From Sphingomonadaceae bacterium (GTDB lineage: Bacteria > Pseudomonadota > Alphaproteobacteria > Sphingomonadales > Sphingomonadaceae): DNA of 33,941 nt. A program made the position numbers and the translations under genes. The stretch is taken from the NCBI GenBank assembly GCA_947476425.1, contig CANJQJ010000033.1, positions 1-33,941 on the forward strand, in the 5' to 3' direction. This document shows, piece by piece, positions 29,987 to 33,941 of this stretch; position 1 is the first letter of the stretch, and every line of letters starts with the position of its first letter. The notes beneath the pieces are model-generated. The model did not search any database and was not told where the DNA came from. It saw nothing but the letters and a program-made list of their open reading frames with translations.

Positions 29987-32383
29987 ATGAATAACAAGAC
30001 GCGTCTCGCGGTCTCGACGGCATTGAGCATGTTGGGACTGATCGGGATGAGCCCGGCGCAGGCGGCAGCCGCACCGGCTCCAGCAGACAACACCGATATC
30101 GTTGTTACCGCACGGCGATCCGAGGAAAGCATCCAGTCGGTTCCGGTCTCGGTAACCGCGCTCAGCGCAGCAACACTGCGCGAGAATTCGATCACGACAC
30201 CCGAGGACATCCAGCTTTCGACGCCTGGCGTATATCTGTCCGGCAATGGCGGCCGATTGAACACGAACTTCGTGATTCGCGGCCAGTCCAAGGCGCTGTC
30301 CGGGCCTAGCTCGCCTGGCGTGATCAGCTACTTCGCTGAAGTTCCCAACCCCAATTTCGGCAGCTATGTGCCGCAGTTCGATCTCCAGTCCGTGCAGGTT
30401 CTCAAGGGTCCGCAAGGCACGTTGTTCGGTCGCAACACGACCGGCGGCGCCGTGCTTTATACCCCGGCCACGCCTACCGACAAATTCGAGGGCTATGTCG
30501 AGGGCACCTACGGCAACTTTGAAAATCGCAAGCTTGAAGGCGTCGCTAACCTTCCGCTCGCCGACGGCATCCGGCTCCGCGTGGGCGGTGTCTATCACAA
30601 GCGCGACGGTTATACGGTCGACCTCGGCCATCCCGGCCGGAACCTCGATAACATCGATGATTTCTCGGTGCGCGGTTCGCTCTGGATCCAGCCTTGGGAA
30701 GGCATGACCAACACCACGGTGGTCGATTTCTACAAGAGCAAGAACAACGGCTTCTCGACGGTATTGGTCGACGTGTTTCCGACCGACAATCTGCTCGATT
30801 TGCTTGGCATTCACCACGCATATGATGTTGCGCTTGCGCAGCAGAAGGCACGTGGCCCGTTCGTCAATGATCTCGCGCATGCGCAATATGAGCGCAACCG
30901 TCGCCTCTCGATCACCAACCGTACGGAATGGGAGATCGGGGACGTCACGCTGGTCAATATCTTTGGCTATCGCGATACCAGCATGTCGTACAATACCAAT
31001 TCGGGCACGCCTCGCGTGATTGCTGACGGCACTGGCGGTATTCCCAATCCGCTCGACCTGACGGCATTCGGTGGTCCGCTGATTGTCGATCCGCATGTCG
31101 ATCTCATCGTCGCATCGCTCGATAACAACGTGCATCAGTATACCGACGAGCTTCAGTTGAAGGGTAAGATTTTCGACGACAAGCTCGAATGGTTGGTGGG
31201 CGGCTTCTGGCTGCACAGCAAGCCATCGGGCCCCTGGGGCAACCTCGTCGCCTTCGCAACGATCGCCGAGCTGGGCAGCAGCGCCAAGGCGTCGTATAAT
31301 TTCATCACTGAAGACAGCAATGCGGTGTTCGCCAATCTCCGCTACGAAGTCCTCCCTGGTGTTCATATCGAAGGCGGCATTCGTTATACCGAGGACAAGA
31401 TTCAGTCTTGCGCAGGCGTCGGTCCGACCGATTCCGGCGCTGACGTGCAGCCCCAAGAGTGTCTCACAAAGCTGACCAATCCTGCCCTCACCAAGGCGAA
31501 ATCGAACGCGGTGACTTGGCAGATCGGCGCAAACTGGCAAGCGACTGACGATTTGTTCGCCTATGTCGTATCGCGCCGCGGCTATCGCGCCGGCGGTGTC
31601 AACAGCCCCAGCTTCGCGGGCCGTTTGACTCCGTTCCAGTCGTTCAAGCCGGAAACGGTAACCGACGTCGAGGCGGGTATCCGCGCCGATGCCGATCTTG
31701 GGGAGGCCAAGCTCCGGATCAACGTCAGCGCGTTCGTCGGCTGGTATAAGGACGTCCAGACCGCATTGACCGGCATTCAGACGACGGGGACGCTTTGCAG
31801 CGGCACCAATGTTCCGGCGCCGATCTCGCCCGATGGCGATTGCGACGTCAACAACGATCCGGCCGGCGGCACTTTGCTGCTCAATCTCGGCGAGACCCGC
31901 GTGTCGGGCATCGACATTGACGGTTTCGTCAAGTTCGGCGCCTTCACGTTCAACTATGGTGCCAATTTCCTCGATCCGAAGACGACGAGCTTCAATGCCC
32001 CCGCGGCATTGCAGCCCTTCATCTCCGACAATTCGGTTCCCTTTAACAACACCGCGAAGAAGACCTTCACGGCAGGCATCCGTTATCAGCTGCCAGTCGA
32101 TGAAAGCCTCGGCCAGGTGGTATTCAACGCCGATTATTACTGGTCGGACAAGTTGATGTATGTTGGAACCTCCTTGCCATCCTACGATGTCGTGAATGCA
32201 CGCCTCGACTGGAACAGCGTTGCCGGTTCGCCGATCGATGTCTCGATCTATTGCCGCAATCTGCTCGACAAGGAATATATGGCGGCAGCGAATGCTTCGG
32301 GTGCCTTCCTTGGGTTCACGTCAGCGATCTTCGCACCGCCGAGGACCTATGGTCTCGAACTGCGGTATCGTTTCGGAAGCTGA
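29987..32383 (+). CDS. TonB-dependent outer-membrane receptor
   Basis: A 798-residue outer-membrane transporter from the ATG at 29987, which has GGGAGG 6 nt upstream; the ATG at 29981 is directly against that site. The signal peptide runs to about SPAQA (residue 26), and the TonB box is DIVVTARR at 37-44. The plug has VLKGPQGTLFGRNTTGGA, and the barrel contains the usual receptor repeats before the ending APPRTYGLELRYRFGS. It resembles the receptor at 10215-12677 in plan but differs through most of the barrel. A strong terminator follows, then the second limonene-epoxide-hydrolase-like gene and the TetR regulator. The substrate is unknown, though the neighbours suggest a hydrophobic or oxygenated compound. 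Confidence 0.95.
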   Translation: MNNKTRLAVSTALSMLGLIGMSPAQAAAAPAPADNTDIVVTARRSEESIQSVPVSVTALSAATLRENSITTPEDIQLSTPGVYLSGNGGRLNTNFVIRGQSKALSGPSSPGVISYFAEVPNPNFGSYVPQFDLQSVQVLKGPQGTLFGRNTTGGAVLYTPATPTDKFEGYVEGTYGNFENRKLEGVANLPLADGIRLRVGGVYHKRDGYTVDLGHPGRNLDNIDDFSVRGSLWIQPWEGMTNTTVVDFYKSKNNGFSTVLVDVFPTDNLLDLLGIHHAYDVALAQQKARGPFVNDLAHAQYERNRRLSITNRTEWEIGDVTLVNIFGYRDTSMSYNTNSGTPRVIADGTGGIPNPLDLTAFGGPLIVDPHVDLIVASLDNNVHQYTDELQLKGKIFDDKLEWLVGGFWLHSKPSGPWGNLVAFATIAELGSSAKASYNFITEDSNAVFANLRYEVLPGVHIEGGIRYTEDKIQSCAGVGPTDSGADVQPQECLTKLTNPALTKAKSNAVTWQIGANWQATDDLFAYVVSRRGYRAGGVNSPSFAGRLTPFQSFKPETVTDVEAGIRADADLGEAKLRINVSAFVGWYKDVQTALTGIQTTGTLCSGTNVPAPISPDGDCDVNNDPAGGTLLLNLGETRVSGIDIDGFVKFGAFTFNYGANFLDPKTTSFNAPAALQPFISDNSVPFNNTAKKTFTAGIRYQLPVDESLGQVVFNADYYWSDKLMYVGTSLPSYDVVNARLDWNSVAGSPIDVSIYCRNLLDKEYMAAANASGAFLGFTSAIFAPPRTYGLELRYRFGS

Positions 32384-32392
32384 GCGAAACTG

Positions 32393-32433
32393 CGGCCCGC
32401 TTCGCCATTGGGCGAAGCGGGCCGAACTTTTTT
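32393..32433 (+). terminator. Intrinsic terminator after second receptor
   Basis: CGGCCCGCTTCGCC (32393-32406) and GGCGAAGCGGGCCG (32411-32424) form a perfect 14-bp stem with loop ATTG. AAC and a run of six T (32428-32433) follow. It begins 9 bp after the receptor stop and is the best intrinsic terminator in the window. The genes after it may be expressed less or from their own promoter. Confidence 0.92.
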
Positions 32434-32457
32434 GCGGCGTAATGCGTGGAGAATATG

Positions 32458-32865
32458 ATGGGACAGAAACAGGAAGCCTTCATCCGGGAATTCTGTGACG
32501 CCTGGGGTGACGGCAGTTCGGAGCGCAAGCCCGACGTCGAGAAGATCATTTCGATGATGTCCGAGGATGCCGTCTGGCAGCTGTGGATCCCGGGTGGCCC
32601 GGTGGTTCGTGGACGCGCCGCACTGCGCGAGGAAATTCATCGCCAGATGAGCTTTGCCACCAATAACAAATGTAATATCGTCAATATGCTGTCGAACGAC
32701 CATATGGTGATGACGGAACGCGCAGATCTGGCGATTATCAACGGCAGAAATTGCCCGCATTCCATGGTCGCGGTTTACGAACTCGACGACGACGGGTTGA
32801 TCAAGGCCTGGCGCGAATATCTTGATATGGACGATCTCAACAAGAAGATGGGCGTCGCTGCCTGA
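32458..32865 (+). CDS. Limonene-epoxide-hydrolase-like NTF2 protein (copy 2)
   Basis: A 135-residue protein of the same fold as the copy at 24453-24887. The ATG at 32458 is 6 nt from GGAG and is preferred to the ATG at 32455 or the GTG at 32446. The Arg-Asp pair is in MTERADLAI (R88, D90) and the partner aspartate is D123 in AWREYLDMDD. In both copies the second aspartate is 33 residues after the first, and the block AWREYLD is identical. The rest is clearly diverged, so they may open different epoxides or one may have changed function. It lies between the receptor terminator and the TetR gene. Confidence 0.8.
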   Translation: MGQKQEAFIREFCDAWGDGSSERKPDVEKIISMMSEDAVWQLWIPGGPVVRGRAALREEIHRQMSFATNNKCNIVNMLSNDHMVMTERADLAIINGRNCPHSMVAVYELDDDGLIKAWREYLDMDDLNKKMGVAA

Positions 32866-32895
32866 TTCACGCTTCGATCGGCGGCCCCGCATTAT

Positions 32896-32918
32896 GGCCG
32901 GGCCAACGATCCGGCCAG
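32896..32918 (+). promoter_or_regulatory. Palindrome at the tetR-like start
   Basis: TGGCCGG (32896-32902) and CCGGCCA (32912-32918) form a perfect 7-bp dyad with a 9-bp spacer, ending 10 bp before the regulator start and overlapping its ribosome binding region. It could be an autoregulatory operator or a hairpin limiting translation. Its sequence does not resemble the dyad at 29860-29879, so a single protein binding both is doubtful. Confidence 0.4.
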
Positions 32919-32928
32919 GAATGGGCGA

Positions 32929-33585
32929 ATGATCAAGACGCTCTCCGATTATAGCAAGGGCGCGCAGAAGATCATTCTTGCTGGAGAGCGCCTTGTCGCC
33001 TTGCATGGATTCGACGGCGTTTCGGTGCGTGCGATCCTCACGTCAGCCGGGCAGGCCAACAAGTCGGCGATCCAGTATTTCTTCGAATCGAAAGAGGGAT
33101 TGATCCGGACGATCTTCGACCTGCGACAGGCCGAACTGGATGACGCGCGTCGCGAATGGCTTTTGGGTGGGTGCGGGCGGGATGCGGATAGCTACGACGC
33201 ATTGATAACCGCCATCATGCAGCCGATGCTCCACGTCTTTGACGATGTTGGGCTCGAGATCTTCGCTCGATTCATCCTGCAACTGATGGCGAGCCGTTGG
33301 GATGATCCGATCTTCGCGCAGGAACGCGAACCTTACACCACCCGGATGATCAACGAACGCCTGAGGCAGCAGTGCGGCCATTTGCCGAACGACGTATTCC
33401 AGATGCGATATCGTCTCGCCGTCATCCTGTTCCTGAACGGAATCGCCCAGCGCGGGCTGCTACTGCGCACGGGACGCGATCCCTACGGTTCGATCGAGAA
33501 TTTCTGGAGTCAGATGCTCGAGAGCATCATCGATCTCTTTTTGCAGCCCTACCATTCGGAACTGGTCGATCAGGCCATGCCCTGA
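32929..33585 (+). CDS. TetR-family transcriptional regulator
   Basis: A 218-residue regulator, probably a ligand-released repressor. The amino-terminal helix-turn-helix is at about 31-53 (VSVRAILTSAGQANKSAIQY), followed by the family feature FFESKEGLI at the end of the DNA-binding domain. The carboxyl-terminal ligand-binding part is all helical and contains FARFILQLMASRWDD. The ATG has AGGA 9 nt upstream. It stands at the end of the receptor, epoxide-hydrolase-like and regulator run and is followed by hairpins. It likely controls the divergent promoters at 29790-29980 and maybe its own gene. Confidence 0.92.
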   Translation: MIKTLSDYSKGAQKIILAGERLVALHGFDGVSVRAILTSAGQANKSAIQYFFESKEGLIRTIFDLRQAELDDARREWLLGGCGRDADSYDALITAIMQPMLHVFDDVGLEIFARFILQLMASRWDDPIFAQEREPYTTRMINERLRQQCGHLPNDVFQMRYRLAVILFLNGIAQRGLLLRTGRDPYGSIENFWSQMLESIIDLFLQPYHSELVDQAMP

Positions 33586-33617
33586 CGGGAAGGACCTGAT
33601 TCCGCTTGAGCGACAAT

Positions 33618-33653
33618 GAGCCATAAAAGGAATGGGAGCCATAAAAGGAATGG
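33618..33653. repeat. Tandem 18-bp repeat
   Basis: Two exact adjacent copies of an 18-bp unit, GAGCCATAAAAGGAATGG, occupy 33618-33635 and 33636-33653, 32 bp after the TetR gene. The unit is AT-richer than its surroundings and overlaps the first bases of the following hairpin. Replication slippage is a simple origin. Confidence 0.9.
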
Positions 33654-33683
33654 CCCTCGTTCCGGGGGCAGGGAACGAGGGCC
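33652..33683. terminator. Hairpin downstream of the TetR gene
   Basis: GGCCCTCGTTCC (33652-33663) and GGAACGAGGGCC (33672-33683) pair perfectly over 12 bp with an 8-nt loop. There is no T run on the plus side, but on the minus side the stem is followed by ATTCCTTTT, so it could end minus-strand transcripts. A further stem, TATCGGG (33721-33727) with CCCGATA (33742-33748), follows. The rest of 33586-33797 shows no gene. Confidence 0.55.
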
Positions 33684-33797
33684 GACCTAGCGTTCGTCAC
33701 GCAGGCGGGCCGGAACCGTTTATCGGGCAACAGGGGGGAATCCCGATAGTGGTTCGCGACCGCAGGATCGTTAATAGCGGCCCATTCCTGTCGCCTA

Positions 33798-33941
33798 GGG
33801 TCAGGACTCATTGATCACAACCAGAAGATGACGGTAGCGGCGATTGCGATGGCGGACATGAAGGTGTGGGCGCAGCGATCATATCGGGTGTGAATGCGCC
33901 GCCAGTCCTTGATTTTGGCGAACAGGTTTTCGATCAAGTGC
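33798..33941 (-). mobile_element. End of an IS5-family insertion sequence
   Basis: The element is cut by the window edge. Its visible end probably begins at GGGTCAGGACTCATTGATC (33798 onward), directly after CTA, which fits IS5-family (IS427-like) elements that target CTAG or TNA. The transposase reading frame points out of the window on the minus strand. The other end, inverted repeat and target duplication cannot be seen, so the exact boundary is approximate. Confidence 0.75.
33815..33941 (-). CDS. IS5-family transposase, carboxyl-terminal part
   Basis: Partial gene that runs off the right edge. The 41 visible codons end in FMSAIAIAATVIFWL and stop at 33815-33817. They contain HLIENLFAKIKDWRRIHTRY, the characteristic carboxyl-terminal block of IS5-family DDE transposases; the glutamate in LIENLF is the third acid of the catalytic triad. 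The preceding aspartates lie outside the window. Whether the full gene is intact is not known. Confidence 0.88.
   Translation of the reverse strand, partial: HLIENLFAKIKDWRRIHTRYDRCAHTFMSAIAIAATVIFWL

Noticed and set aside
29954-31540. A 528-codon minus-strand frame across the second receptor
   Set aside because: Antisense to a clear TonB-dependent receptor with signal peptide and plug motifs; no domain found in it.

Overview
The window is high-GC DNA from an alphaproteobacterium, most likely a sphingomonad (Sphingomonas/Sphingobium/Novosphingobium type). This is judged from the protein repertoire: large TonB-dependent receptors, a 530-residue isocitrate lyase with a KQCGH motif, and clusters rich in SDR, NTF2-like and epoxide hydrolase genes. 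A long intergenic palindrome carrying TCGACAGGCTCAG also fits. Most coding regions are supported by family motifs and by ribosome binding sites. No tRNA, rRNA or CRISPR array was seen.

Layout. (1) 1-4.2 kb is a glyoxylate-shunt locus. An XRE/ScfR-RamB-type regulator is divergent from isocitrate lyase (aceA), with a perfect 9-bp dyad between them. Downstream are a 50-residue unknown protein and what looks like an amino-terminal remnant of malate synthase G. A 72-residue unknown protein lies on the other strand. (2) 4.3-10.2 kb holds housekeeping-type genes: a stand-alone mreB, a transglutaminase-like protein, an RNase H-like protein with one altered metal position, a single-subunit molybdopterin oxidoreductase and a TrmH/SpoU RNA methyltransferase. 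A 113-bp extragenic palindrome lies among them. (3) 10.2-33.6 kb is an accessory catabolic region. It has two TonB-dependent receptors, an MFS transporter, AraC and TetR regulators, two LuxE/LuxC-like pairs, an amidohydrolase, an aldo/keto reductase, four NTF2-fold proteins (two of the limonene-epoxide-hydrolase type), an alpha/beta epoxide hydrolase, two SDRs and a kinase-like phosphotransferase. (4) The right edge is the end of an IS5-family insertion sequence.

How it may work together (inference). Receptors and the MFS carrier would import or export a hydrophobic or amphipathic substrate. The epoxide hydrolases and SDRs would open epoxides and oxidise the diols. The amidohydrolase could release a carboxylic acid. 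Two LuxE-like ligases and LuxC-like reductases would activate acids and reduce them to aldehydes, and the aldo/keto reductase would reduce aldehydes to alcohols. There is no luciferase (luxAB) and no luxD, so this is not bioluminescence. The most interesting system is the pair of convergent LuxE-LuxC modules, each with its own partner genes. Both LuxE proteins keep a cysteine near the carboxyl terminus, where the LuxE acyl-acceptor cysteine is known to lie. The substrate cannot be read from the sequence.
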